From Aptenodytes patagonicus (Eukaryota > Chordata > Aves > Sphenisciformes > Spheniscidae): a stretch of 64,000 nucleotides of DNA. The notes under the pieces were generated by a model. The model searched no databases. It was not told the origin of the DNA and saw only the letters and a list, made by a program, of their open reading frames with translations. The DNA lies in assembly GCF_965638725.1 (NCBI RefSeq), contig NC_134950.1, positions 137,631,636-137,695,635 on the forward strand, written 5' to 3'. Below are positions 1 through 13,600 of this stretch, in pieces. How positions within the stretch are numbered: the first letter of the stretch is position 1; each line of letters begins with the position of its first letter. The translations under genes and the position numbers were made by a program.

Positions 1-3000
1 CTTTCCTGAGGACTCTTATACTACTATTAAACTGATATAAGCAGTGCTGCTAGGAGTGGTGGTGTTGAGGAAACACCACAATTTTGAACATGATTTTGTT
101 CAAATCAGGCAACGTTGAATACTGGCCACCAGGAGTTTCTTTACTCTAGGTCTCTCAACTAGTCACTCCACCAGAAGCAGTGATCTGGGATATGTCAAAG
201 TCCTGGAATGGATCTTCACCTCCACGCAAGTAGAAATTTACTTATTAACTTATTGCATACTCCCTTGTAAAAACCATTCTTTAAAAAATAACTCAACAGA
301 ATACATCTATCATGAACTGATGAGTAAGCCTATGACTGGTGCATTAAAATGTGTCATTCAGGTCATGCCATCTGGGAATACATGGGCCCTTCTAATAGAA
401 AAAATTAAGGTATTCTAAGGGCATTTAATTTTAAAAGAATATAATTTAAAACTCAAGACATTTTAAGACATTACAGATACTTTTAAAGTAGAAAATAATA
501 TTGTTTTCATGCAGCATCTCCTGAGATAGACATATCCCTTCCATATCTTTGCTGAAGCCATTTACTAGTTTATTGTTTGACACACAAGAATACAGTCATA
601 CAAAGGTTTCAGTCATTAGATGGCTTTAATCATGTCACCTGAGCTTATTGCTTCAGTTACCAAAGCTGGAAACTATATAGTTATTACTTTGTACTTACCT
701 CAGGAAAGCTTTGTGAAGAGTCAGTTACTGTCTGTTGAGTTTTAAGAACATACAATCCCATTATCATTTCACCTAAGTGGCCGATTCTTTGTTATTGTTG
801 CTGTTATAGAGTTGGCCCTTTATCAACTATTTTGATGACACTCTTGCTTCTGCGTGCTCTGAATGATCTAGCACAGCTTTCCATGCTCATTGAAATGTTA
901 TAAGGGGTTATATAATAAATACAGACATAGCTCTTCTCTACAGCAAGACCATATAAAGAACTTTCTATTTTTCACCTTCGCTTAGCCATTTACTCCATCT
1001 CCTTTTGACAGTTTGCTACTCCTGCACACCTATGCAAATGTTTTCAGATGTACATGGTAAACTGGATCAGTTTATGCCCCTGCTTTTTTAGGCCCAGGTC
1101 ATTTCCCTGATCCACCTTACAGTGCAGCCCCACAAGCCAATGAATTAGCAGAGAGTCAAATGGGCAGCAAACCAAGGGGGTGGGAGGAGGGTATGAGAAA
1201 GCATCAGGGAGGAAACCTCTTAAACTCGTTTACCTGCAAGAGAAAATGCTAGCAGAGCTAAATCACAAGATTTAAAACTTTCCTTGTCAACCTGCAGGGG
1301 GAATGTTTTTTATAGGATAACTGTTTGTACTTAACTTGGTTAGAAAGTAATAACTGTATGCTTTGCACCCACCTTTAAATACATGTTTTAGAGATAAACC
1401 CTCATAAAATATCTGAAGAACATCAGCATTTCAACAGTATCTTTAAAAGTCAAGAAAATGTTAGATAACAGTCCTGAGCGGTGGGGAAATTTGTTGAGGA
1501 CTGATTTCTGAGGCACTATGTCAGTGATTTGCAGAGCTTACCTGCAGGGTAGGACTTCAGATCAAACTCAGAAAGGAACCTTGAAAGACAACATGAATAA
1601 AAGGCAGGCTTGCCCTCAGACTGATGTTCTATGCAGGAGAGGGAAAAACATTAAGACAGGAGTCTTACTTAAAGTTTGGATCCCAGATAATGGCTGACAG
1701 CTTAACAATTTTTTAAGTGAATGAAACTGAGTGTTTCCTTGGAGCTTATGAACAGGTGTGGCTCAAGTTTGACTTTTCAAGTGTTTGTTTCAGAATATAA
1801 GAACAATGTTTACACTTTGCAGCTTATAAAATATATTCTCGTTTTCCTTTGTATTCCCATATAACAGTAATCTAGTCATCTGAATACACCTAGCAGACTT
1901 TCCAACACTTTTCTTCAGGGCTGTCATCTTCCTTTTGTAAGATTCAAAATCCTCAAACTGGATCAAGCTACTGAAGAGTTTTTTGAACACTCCTTTGCTA
2001 AGCTGTCAAGGCTAGTGTGGGACAGGTTGGTGTGCAGTGAGAAAATGAGGACAGGTCTTGGATCCAAAGGCACATAAATGAGAGTCTCCTCAGAACTGGA
2101 ACCCACCTAACTACTCTGCTCCTGCCTGTTATGTCTTCTCTTTCATATTATTTTTTATTCACTGTACCACTTGAAGGTCACCCAAGGTGAGAAGATTGAA
2201 TGTGCAAGTTTGGAAGTTTGTTGGATCATTGAAGGAAAGATGCAGAATAGGACACATCCCATTGAAAGTTACAATGAAGACAGTGAGAAAATATATACTA
2301 TGAATGCCACCTATTAATCAGGAGAAAGTGTGTAAATATTTTAAGGGACAGATAGGAAGGAATATAAATGAGAAAAGGAAACAGTGAGACAGTTGTAAAG
2401 TGGTTCAATGAACATGTCTGGCCGAAGCAGATGGCAGAGCAGAAATTTCTGAAGTGTTTCTGTAACGTGGTATTATTCTGACTAGGACATTATCAGAAGC
2501 ATGACAATAACATAATGCAGTCCTGTGCAGTCCTGGGGAGGAACAGGGCCTTGCTCAGCCTTGGTACCATTACATGCTGCCTCACAGTGTTCCATTACAA
2601 GAAAGAGCGGAAATTCATTAAAACACATGGTGGTCCAAAATGTGCACAGAAGGCAGTCACAGAAGGAGTTACTTTTATTAGGAGTAAAATTTTCTGTGTA
2701 ATATAATATTTCCCAGCCTCACTACCAAAAGGGCAAGAAGAATCTAAATGGAAAATGTAACTGCATTCAGTGTGCCACATTTGTGTGCACATGCATACAC
2801 ACACTCACTCATTACATACACAGAAAATAGGGGAAAGAGGTTAACACATGGGAAATATACTATATAAAAAGCTTATTAGCAAGGGCTACTCAACATCTGT
2901 GGAAAAGTTGACAAATTCTGTAATAAAGGTTCTATTTTATTAAAAGTTGTTGGGTTTTTTTTAATTTGCAAGCAGCTCCTTGGGATTATTTAACAGCGTA

Positions 3001-5655
3001 AGAGAGCCATTGCATTGGCGAGTATAAATATTTCAAAACAGGGGCTACAATAGAAGATAAAGGATATAAAGGGTTGCATCCTGGTGCTACTCATTTTAGT
3101 ATGCACATTCTTACTGGCTTCAGCCACAGCAGTTTTGACTACACAGACATCCATTCCTCACACTGAATCAGTGAGTCCTTTTTCCTCTCTAGTTCATTTT
3201 ACCTCCTTGTCAACAAAATTGGCTCAGGAGTGTCAGGTTGTGGCATTACAATCATGGCAAGCTCCATACTGTTCCCTGCTGTTCCCTACAATGTTTCCTC
3301 CGCAGCATTGTTTAAAAATGTCCATAGATTTCTGATTGCTCATCACAACCCATTTTTACCATTTCTGTATCAATTTCCTAAGTTCAGCAGCTGCATCATT
3401 CCACCAGCAATTCTCTGAGCCCTGGAAGTAACTTGTTCATTTTTTTAATTAATAAGGGGTTTTTTGCATTCAAATTGTTCGGATGGAAAAGTAATGGTGG
3501 AATTTGTGATAATCAATGTTTATAAGGAAGTTGAAGAGACTGTTAATCATGTTTTTCAGTACACGCTTGCTTAGTTTTATCTTTTTATTTTACAAGTGAG
3601 TAGTACGTATACTGACAATTAAAAATCCTGCATAGTCAGATTGCTTGGCATTCATCCGCTTTCCAATATAACCCACAACCTCAAAGGCAAATAATTACCC
3701 TGAGCAGCAAATCACATAGTTTTAATGCAACTCTGGCATTGCTGGAAAGCAAATTTGGCAGTGAACTGATTTACTGTTTCATAAAGTCCCAGAAGATCCC
3801 CAGGTATGTGTGTGCTTCATTATTCATAGAACTTTTCCTTTGACAGATTTGAATGGTAATGCAGTTTTTTGTAGGTCCAGGGTTGCTTTTGAGTTCATGT
3901 TTGCAAATTTGCAGTCTGGCCTTTGTTAATAGATTTATGATAAGCTTTTTGTCCAGCATAAATATGATATTCAGTGTGCACATTTTTATATACCAATGAC
4001 TGAACTATTTTAGCAGATAGGTTTTCTTTAGATTTTATCTCTTATTCACCCATGTACCCCATAACAGTCTACTTTCCACCAAAACCATGTTTAATGTTTC
4101 ATTGAGATACTTCTATGTGTTGAAAGCTTTGTTACACAGGAGAGTTTCAGGCCAGTCATTAGTTAAAGCCCTGCAGAAATACTGCCTGGGTGTAGGACAT
4201 ATTTCAAGTTCTTTATCTATAGCGTTCTGTTAGTGAAAGTGATCCTATCTCCTCATGGCTGTTTCTGTTTTGTTATCTTCCTGAGGAAAGGATAAAGGTC
4301 TTTTATATTTGCTGGTGGAAAGGACAGTGAAGAGGCTGAGTGACTGCAAAATACAATAGTTCAATTTGCACCAATACAGCGACGTGGTGCTTTTGAATTA
4401 GAGCGCAGAAGCCTGAAGGCTCTTCTTTCAGGGTCCATTGCGGTATCTGGAAGAAAACTAAAATTCGTGTCTTCTCCCATCAAAGTCAAAAGACTACTTA
4501 CTTGTAAAGCTCTTTATTATAAGAACTCCATCCCACCTGACTGCTTACCCTAAGACAATGAAATAGAGACTCTTCTGTCAAGAGAAGAATATTTGAAATA
4601 TGAATAGACCTGCTGGCTGCCTTTACAAATAAAGCAAAGAATTTTTGTGTGCTAAGAGAAGTAATACTGTGACCGTCACAAATTGTGGAATGAACTCTAG
4701 ATAGGAGTGTCAAACTTCTCTCTATTCAAGATGAGATCTTTGTAACCCAACTTAGGGGGACAGGTAATTACTTTTCAGCCACTGAGATCATTATTTCACA
4801 GACTATGATTTTCACAAAATAATAATTTTTTTTTTTAAAAAAGGCTCTAATCTAACAAAGAACTTGAGCTTATGAATTTGAAATGTCTTGTTGATTTGAA
4901 GACAATGAATGAAATAATGATACCAGTGAAGTCAATAACAAATATTGTCTCATGCTAAAAGTGTTGGACTGAGCTTTGTGTTGGTGAGCTGTTTGTCAAG
5001 AACATTTTAAGCAATTGATACCAAAAAGCTTTTTTGCCATCCTAGATAGTCTTCCTGAATTGATGATATTTTTTAACGTTCTGCCAGGATTCCGTTTTCA
5101 AGCTACAAGGCATATAAAACATCTAAATGCACAATTAATCAGCAAATGGCATGTTAATTCCCTGTCCCTACCCCCTACCAGTGGAACTTTTATTGATATA
5201 TTCATTGGTAGCATTTCTTTGCTGTATTTATTTGCCATCACTTTGCTTCCCTGACTTCAAAGACAGAGGGGTAGAAGGGTTTTCATCATTCTTTTCTCAG
5301 AGCTGAGCACAGGAAATGGGGGATCTGTGCATTTTATCAACTTGGTGTCTGTGTCACTATGGCACTGGGGGAGGAAGAAATGCTGTGATATCTAAACCTG
5401 AAAGTCCTAGACAAGTAGATGAGCCAAGAAAGGATAACTAAGAATTCATCCTAAAATGAAAGTTTGCTTTTCATTATGATTGTGTTGGGGAGAGGGGGAG
5501 AATTGAAGTTTGCTATAAGACTCCAGGCTACAAACTATTACAGCGGTGCATCTGGAGTCTGATTCAGCTCCCACTGAAATCAGTGAAAGGAGTTTTGACA
5601 TTGGCTTTACTGGGCATAGGTTCATCATGTTCCTCGGTGATAATGTCTGTCCAAC

Positions 5656-5672
5656 TAATTAATTAATTAATT
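5656..5672. repeat. short TAAT/AATT microsatellite
   Basis: About four tandem TAAT units lie in AT-rich intergenic DNA. The run is too short to suggest more than simple slippage. It also resembles tandem homeodomain core sites (TAAT/ATTA), with no supporting context. Confidence 0.7.
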
Positions 5673-8039
5673 TAAGCTATAAGGGATGATGAGACTAATT
5701 TAGCTGTTGTGATTTTACTATGTTTCTGAATCAGAAGATACAATGAAACTGTATATGATGGTATCTCATTCACACCATTTGACTCGTGACACCAACATTC
5801 TCTAAAGTACTGCTATGTTTTAGGAGCCTATATCCCATCTTCAAAATTATATTTAGACAACTAAGAACCTAAATATGAAAAATTAAGTCAAGATACCTCC
5901 ATTGTTTGAGGGACTTGGAGTATATTTCTGTAATTTTTACTCTCTTAATTGCTGTCAGTCTCATCTCACCATGCTTTGTTTTGTTTTTTTAGTCTAAACC
6001 AAAATTAGTTATCTAGTCTCCCACAGCAGTAAATGAAGAAAGACAAGAAAATCCATGGGCATAAAATAGGCATTTAATATCGGAGAGGAAAATCTTCTTC
6101 TGGAAATAGCTATCTTTCTCTGCTAATGACTGAGGAGGTTTTGATGACTACCTTCAACCAGACAGTTAACTTCCAGACAGCTAAAATTAGAGGACATGAA
6201 ACTAAACCTTAGTGTATATGAGACGACATAATTCAGAGTTGAGTTTACCCATTTCCTGTTTTTCAAGTGATTTATATTACTCACCTAATGCCCCTTCAGC
6301 TGTGTTTGACTAGAGCAATATATTTGCCTAAAGAGGCAAGCAAGAACATTCCAAAATATATCCTGAATAGTGCTTTGCACAAAGTCCTTATTTCCTACTG
6401 TAAAATCCTGTATTTCTATATGAATTCTGACTTTGATTAGCTCTGTTTCAATATGTTTATTCTTGTAAGACATTTATACTGTATTGGGAGTCAATTTCTT
6501 ACCTTAAAAATTTTACAAAACTTGCTTGTAGATTCTTTTGTAGTTTCTTAAGGGATGAAATGAAGTAAGATTAATCTACTTTTTCTTTAGGTCACGCTTC
6601 AACAGTGGGATAAAAGCAGGTAAGGCTAATGCACATATAATAGCTTTTGGTTTCTTATAAACACTTTTTGTCAGATTCCTCTACACATTCCTGAAAGAAA
6701 TGCAAAAAAAAATCCCTTCATATTTAAATTCAATTTGCAGATTAATGGAGGTCAATTTTTAGCTAACCAGTCAGTTCATGAAAAATAAATATCCTGAGAC
6801 AGTCATCTGATATACCATCTTTTACATTGGATTATTTCTATTCTTTTCTTCACCTTGGAAACTCCAAATATTAATGTTTAATTTCCATAAATAATTTCCT
6901 TCCTCTTCATATACTCTTCAATAATTTCTTTCATCATATATTTTAGGCCAAGACTTTTTAATGACACTCAGTTTTTCCACCCTGAATATTGCCCTCCAAC
7001 ATTGCATTTCCAGGAATCTTTCCTTCAGTTATTTTCTATAGATAAAATTATGAACTTTTCGTTCTTTGGACTTATGATTCTCAGCATCATCCCTCAGAGA
7101 CTCTTTAGCAACATTTGAATATTGCACATATACATAAATAATTAATTTCCTAAATAATATTAAGGTTCCAAAGTCAAATGGTAGATTTTGGTCAGAAAAT
7201 ATATGTCTTATTGTGGAGAATTTTGTTATCCTTCAGTTTGTTCTGAAAAGTGATGAAAATTTGAAAAAATTCTCTGCAAAAGATGATTTCATCTCAGATA
7301 AGGGTGGTCTGTCTGCACACTGCTCCAAGGCTGCACACTCATTGATCCTTAAAGTCAACCTTACACAATGAACTGAGTAGTAGAGTGAAAACACAAGTGA
7401 GAGGAGTATCATTATGCCTGGTCATCAAAAATCTTTCAAAACTGGTGGAGAGAGACATGTTAGAAGAAACCATCCTCCTCCAGTGAAGTTTGTTGCTTCA
7501 AAGAATTTATATTTAAGACTGAGATGTCTGTTCATATTCCAGTTTATGTGGGCTTAAGCCCAAAGAGATTCAAATGCATATTTCACACTTAGCCACCAGG
7601 CTCCTGCAAGCAGGGTTGATCAGCCACCCTTCCTACAGGAAGCATTCCCCTATAGAAGTCAATTCAGGATTCACAGGACCGCCTAAAAGGAGTGTGACTG
7701 AGTAGTTTAATTTTTAAAGTTCTTTTCTGGTAGGCCGAGTCTTAGGTTCTGGTTCTTTCTCTCAACATTATGTATTTTGTGCAATGATCACTTCATGTAA
7801 AAACCAACAGCATTTCTCCTATTGCCACTCAGAGACAACTGTCTTTTCCCAGGCAACGCATGAGAATTGTAATGCTTAGCTCTGACTTCTTGATTCCACT
7901 ATGGAAATTGCCTACAGTTATGAGCAGCAGCCTCTGCCACATAATGCCAAAAGCTTTCAGCTGGATCTTTACCCTGGGTTAGTCATTAGCTGCCCCACTG
8001 AAATAATCTCAAGCTGATGGTAAATGTTTAACTACATGT

Positions 8040-8500
8040 TTGGGAGGTGTTTTGACATGGAGGGTGGGCTGGATCTCACACCGCTGTGGGAGGCAATACA
8101 TAGTGCCATATCCACAGGGACTGAGTCCACTTGTCCCTCAACAGTGCAAGGTTGGATGCAGAGAAGGGGCAAGGCAGCCTCCTCTCTCGCCTTTTGACCA
8201 ACCTCATTCAGAGATGGGGTGAACTGGCACGGGGAGTTGCCCCCACTAAAGGGGCAACAGCTCCTCTCCTGCCCAGCATTCTCAGGGGCTCTCAGGGTGC
8301 TGGGGCTCCCAAGGTTGGGCTAGTTCAGCTCTCCCTTGTGCAGGCTGTACCTTCACTGCTAGCCCTAGCATTAACTCTTTGGCTCTGGACAGAAACTTCA
8401 ATGTAGAGAGGTCAGGACTAAGCCAATTTGAACTTGAAACCAAGTGTTTAAATCCTGAGGGGATGCAGGGGTGGGGGGGCAGGGGGTTGAAAAGACTATT
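8040..8500. other. GC-elevated patch of unknown nature
   Basis: This stretch of roughly 460 bp is much richer in G+C than the AT-rich DNA on both sides. It contains overlapping short ORFs on both strands (for example 8131-8406 on + and 8282-8515 on -). CpG dinucleotides are sparse, so it is not a CpG island. It could be an old interspersed repeat or retrocopy remnant; I do not recognise a family. Confidence 0.3.
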
Positions 8501-10479
8501 GTCATATAAATACATGAAACCCCATAAAAATATTTACAAGACACAGCTAATCTCAAGATAACATTTTTTGGCCATTGTAAAACTGACTCATCAATATAAT
8601 GGAGTATATTTTTGGTTACTTTATTTTAACTTTCTTTTTTACAGTTAATATTTACCAAGTCTCTGGGGCCTAAAATTACCTCACCCTTTTGCTTCAGGTC
8701 TACAGCTGCAGTTTCTTGCCTCACCATAGAAACGCCTGGAATGCAGCGTTGTGTTTCCTTTTCTGTTAGGAAAATAAGGGAAGCTGAAGTAGCAACTACC
8801 ACCAAGAGACAAATAAATGCCTTTATAAATGACTAATTAATAACTTAAAGCCACGTTACTGGGTGGAATGTAGGTGACTTTTAGGTACTTTGATACTCCA
8901 ACAGGCAATAAGTCAGCTATAGTACCTGGTGTATCTTACTGTGTCCTCAGAATGTATGTTCATCTGGGTTTATCAGATCAACAACAGCTAAAATTAATTT
9001 TTCATAGTTAGTCTGGAGTCACTGTTTGGCTTTTCAAAGCAGCCAGTGATTATAGGGTTTTCTTTATTTGAAAGTTCAACATAAAACCTATAGGAGATTT
9101 GAATTTCAACTAGTCAAGTTGAGCCCCTAGACACTAAGGCACTCAAAATCTTGAGTTCTTTTAGAAAATCTTGGCCCTTTTTTATTTAAAGAATTCTTAA
9201 GCAGAATGAAAGCTGCATGTCTCTGAGCCAAGAATTATATCTTTTGAGCCACGCCAAGAAATGAGGTAGAAAAAGATGAAAAACCTTGTAGTCCCAGAGT
9301 TGATAGCACTTGGCTTTGAAATGGCTTCTGTGATCTTTCCCATTACAGTGCCGTATGACTGGAAGGAACTGTAAATACTGATATCCTTCAATAGTGCACA
9401 ATGACATATTTTGTTGATTCTGTTACTATACATGAAAATCACAGTAACCACAATGTCATATTCTGTATTTCTGGGATAGAGATTGCTTTTATACTTTGCA
9501 TTTGAATGCAGAAGTGTTACTAACTGCTATTTGTCTTTTGGCAACATTGCTATAATTTAAGCCTGACAAAGTTATTACCCAGTTATGAAGACAGGACTTG
9601 GACACATAGTGAGTGCTGATATCAGAGCATAGTACCATGGAAAATGAGTTTCCTAGGAACATAAAACACTGCTCATTATTTACCTAGTCTCAGAGTTTAA
9701 TATGGGACAATGACATATATTACCATATTAGTTGATCTGTAACTGTTATAACAGATTATTCTTATGAGGGTTGCTTGAAGAAAAAATGGAGAAAATAATA
9801 TTACCTATCTATGACATTATTTCACCCTAGTTAGAACTGAGCCTCTGCTTCTCTCCTGAGCATACAACCTACAGCCCTCAAAGCTAAAAAGGGTCAGTGT
9901 CAGACTGAAGAAGCGCTGCAAATGAGATCTGTATTTAGAGCTGTATAACTTACTTTAATCATAGCAGAGTCAACCCCCTCAGTGTGCAATGCAACAGAAT
10001 AAAGTCATGCAGCTAAAGCCCTCCTGCTGTTCTCCTTACCTGTGTGATGGATATTGCTGTCAATGAACAAGAACATCTGTTCTTCTTGTAATTCTGCTTT
10101 TGAACCATTGTAAATTTCCAAACCAGTATATAAAGATAAACTAAAATTGCAGTCAGGCTGGGATGGAAATTGCAGGGGTCCAAGAACTGATTCACATTCT
10201 TGTCTCAAAAGCAGCAACATCTGTCAAAGGAGCAAGACAGACAGCTGCAGACAGCAAGAGATTCTAAATTTAATCTACTACCTCACGCCTGTTAGAGTCT
10301 TTTTGTCTTTTTCTTCCCTTTTTTTTTTTCTGGGCAGAGCTTGTCTTTGGCTTTGGTTTTGGTTTGTCTTAATCAAACGCAACTCCAACAATGCAAATTC
10401 CTCTTTATTATAGTGACAGTAACTGTGGAGTAGTGGAGAAATGCATAATGGCTTGTTACGAAAACTCTTCACTCTGGAA

Positions 10480-10612
10480 ACATTCAAGGTCAGGTTGGAC
10501 AGGGCTCTGAGCAACATGATCTAGTTGAAGACAACCCTGCTCATTGCAGGGGGCATTAGACTAGATGACCTTTAAAGGTTCCTTCCAACCCAAACTATTC
10601 TATGATTCTATG
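10480..10612 (+). mobile_element. CR1 LINE, 3'-terminal fragment
   Basis: The stretch reads like the last ~130 bp of an avian CR1 element. It has a Trp/Leu-poor 3' UTR with a GACTAGATGACC-type block, then CCTTCCAACC, and ends in tandem ATTCTATG-like octamers. CR1 copies are typically severely 5'-truncated and end in this octamer repeat without a poly(A) tail. The same terminal architecture occurs at the ends of the copies at 32.6 kb and 48.5 kb. This copy differs more from those two, so it belongs to another or older subfamily. Confidence 0.85.
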
Positions 10613-13600
10613 AATATTAGAAAAGCTCTTTTCAGTAAATATGGATCCTTGAGCCACGAATGTCAATAGGACCATACTATTGGTCTTTTTCATTTTTATC
10701 CACCATGAAAGCTAGCATGGGAAAGTGGTTTCATAGGACAGTTGACTAGATCTCAACATTTCATTGACAGAAAGAATACAAAGGAGTTGCTTTAGCACAT
10801 CAATCTACTTAACATGTTATATCTTTATTCAGGTGGCTGGGGCAGGTAGGAGAGGAAGGAAGAACCAAGGCTAATATAGTACCAAACCAGGACCTCACAC
10901 ATAACAGCAGTAGAGTAGCTTTAGGTTTGCAAAACAAATCAGAATATAGTCGGGGGGGGTGGCTTCTTAAATTAATAATTTAATGGTAAGAAATGACTGA
11001 TTGCATAAAGACAATATTAAAAATGTGGAATCAACAAGGTGGAAGAAAATTTACTGTCCCTACTGTTCAAAGCATTGAATATTACATACACACGCCAACA
11101 AATAAAGAGGTGAAGCAAGCACTGGTATCAACTTCTAAGTCAGCTGGATTGGATCACTGTTTTCACTCTGTAGTAAATATCTCATATTGAACTTAATTAC
11201 CTACGATACCTCCAGTACTGCCAGCTACACTCTAACTCAAGTCACTCCATAACTTGCTTGCCAAAACTGTTAAAGCATTTCTTTTGTAATGTACCATATT
11301 TTAGCCGGGGGGAGGGGGTAAAGAAATCATACTATATGAAATAATGTATCTTATTTTCACACAGACTTGGACTGGAACATTCTTATTTTGGACATAAAGC
11401 ATATGATCTTATTTCCACTGGAGCTGAAAGCAAAACCAAAACAAAACCTTTCTGATTTTAATTCAAGCAGAACTTAATTCATACTTGGTGGACATGTCTA
11501 TAAATAGATATCAGCTGACTGAAGCTTTGCCACATATTACTATTCACCAGCTAATCTTGATCTTCAAAATTCCATACAGTCATTCATCCCCATCACACCT
11601 CTCTGTGGTGCTTTTTTCTACTTACTTTAGATCAAACACAAGGCAGATAATTGAAAAATTTATCCAAATAATTCAGAGGAAATGGAAGAGCCAAACACTG
11701 CAATAATATGGAGCTGGGTAAAGCCATGTTGCTCGAGACTTGCACTGGACTGTGGATTCTTCTTATCATCAGATACAAAATAAAAGCATCACCTGTTTCT
11801 TAACTCCTGTCTTGCTGTTTGGAAAGCTCAGCACTAACTACTCTTAGTCAAGCTCCTAGATTACATCCTCAGTCCCAAAACGGGTTCTTACATGTTTTTG
11901 GTGTTGCTGCCTAATCGATGGATAGACAACTCCTTCCTTGTGCAAACTCTTATTTTTACTGACATGCTTAGCTCATGAAAACGCACTGCTGGAATAGGTT
12001 TGTGATGCAAAAAGACTAACCCTGTTTCTCTCTGTGGTCCACTTTACATTGGACCCTTATCTTTGTCCCTTGTGGATCAGAATTACGATAGAGGCTTTGG
12101 TTACATGACCATTTAGCACTGGGCAATGGCCAGTATTTATCTTACAGATATGAGTTAATTAGGCCAGGAGCACAGACACGTTTCCTACACTGATTTCAGT
12201 AAGTTATCAGATTGCACAGGTAAATTAACATCCAGGAATTTCCCTATCAGAAAGTCCTATCTTAATTAATTTTCACAAGGGACCCAAGATAAGGGTGATA
12301 TGGGAAGAAAGATGCAAGAATATTTCTGAGAGGAGATCAAGGAAGGGGCCTAAGATTGAAGAAATCTTATCTCTGAATTTCTTGACCTCTTCTGGCTTAG
12401 ACTCCATTCTGAATATTTCATATTTGTAGCATTTGGGGCTCAACTTCCTCCTTTGTGCTTTCTGTTCGATAAAATGAAATAAAATAAAATAATTAGAGGA
12501 GAAAGGAAAAGAGAGAAGTTAAGCAAGGAAGAGAAAGTAGAAAGGTGGTAACTTTCTCCAGGTCCATCTCTAATAGAACCATGAGTTTCCTATTTAACTT
12601 GCAGCCCCTTTTTTTCTTTTCTCTTCTTCAAGAATTATTCAGTACATATGTAAATAGATGCATAATCAGGATAAAGGAATAAATGCAAGTCCTACTGGAC
12701 AGGATGCCCAAGCTGTAACTGATTTCAGTGAGTGTAATAGTGAATTTATCTAACATGACACTAAACAAGCCATCCTTTAAAAGTGCAAGTTTCATGCCTT
12801 TGTCTAGCTACCGTTTCAAAAAAATTATGTCAAACACATAACAAGGTGAAAAACTACATGATTATAAAACTACTGAGGTGAATTATAATAGTCTGTAGAA
12901 AACACAGGACCATGCTGGTTGGTCCTTTCCCTGGGACTGGCTGGCAGGTCTCCTGCAGCTAAAGCTTAGACCCTGTAGCTTCACCTCTGCCCACACTCCC
13001 TTGGTACAATTTCAGACAAGTTGCTTCCAAAAGCTGACATAATAAGTAAATATCAAATCCAGGCTTATTCTTAATAGTCAGACCATTACTGTTATGTCTG
13101 CAACCACCAAACAGGAGATTCTTCTCGCTCCTTATGTGGCACCTGGTCTCTTGAGACCAAGGGACAACACCAAGTAACAGCCAGTAAGCAGAATCAGGGC
13201 ACACCAACGTCAGTTCCCCTCATGGATTTTTTTCTAGAGGTTTCCACAAATCTACCACATTTCTACTGTTAGCAGTGTGGGTAATATGTCCATAACCTAG
13301 TGTTCTGACCAGCTTTGGGAAGACGAGGGTTATAATCTGAAATGCTTTGATTCAGGACAAGGAAAACTCCTTTAACATGAGTACAATCAACAGCTGGCTG
13401 CCAACAGTCAAACATGAGACTTTATAAAGTCTCACATTTTATAGGGAAGCAGAAAGCACATAGCTCTTTTGGCCTTACTGAGATGTGTAGGAGCATCTCA
13501 AACCTATGAAACAAGAGAATGAAAAATTATAGAGACCCTGTGTATTTTTGTTAGTTACTGAGTTACTTTGTGATCCAGTGCCTGCTTTATTGTCTCTGCC

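Larger units (their letters stand above)
1..10470. other. AT-rich intergenic region without recognisable genes
   Basis: No ORF here exceeds about 90 codons, and none shows a recognisable domain or splice-linked series. Composition is AT-rich, with scattered homopolymer runs and small AT microsatellites. One patch (about 8040-8500) is clearly richer in G+C and is listed separately. I see no RNA gene, CpG island or clear transposon. Long gene-poor flanks are typical around developmental transcription-factor genes, so distal enhancers may lie here, but none can be identified from sequence alone. Confidence 0.7.
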
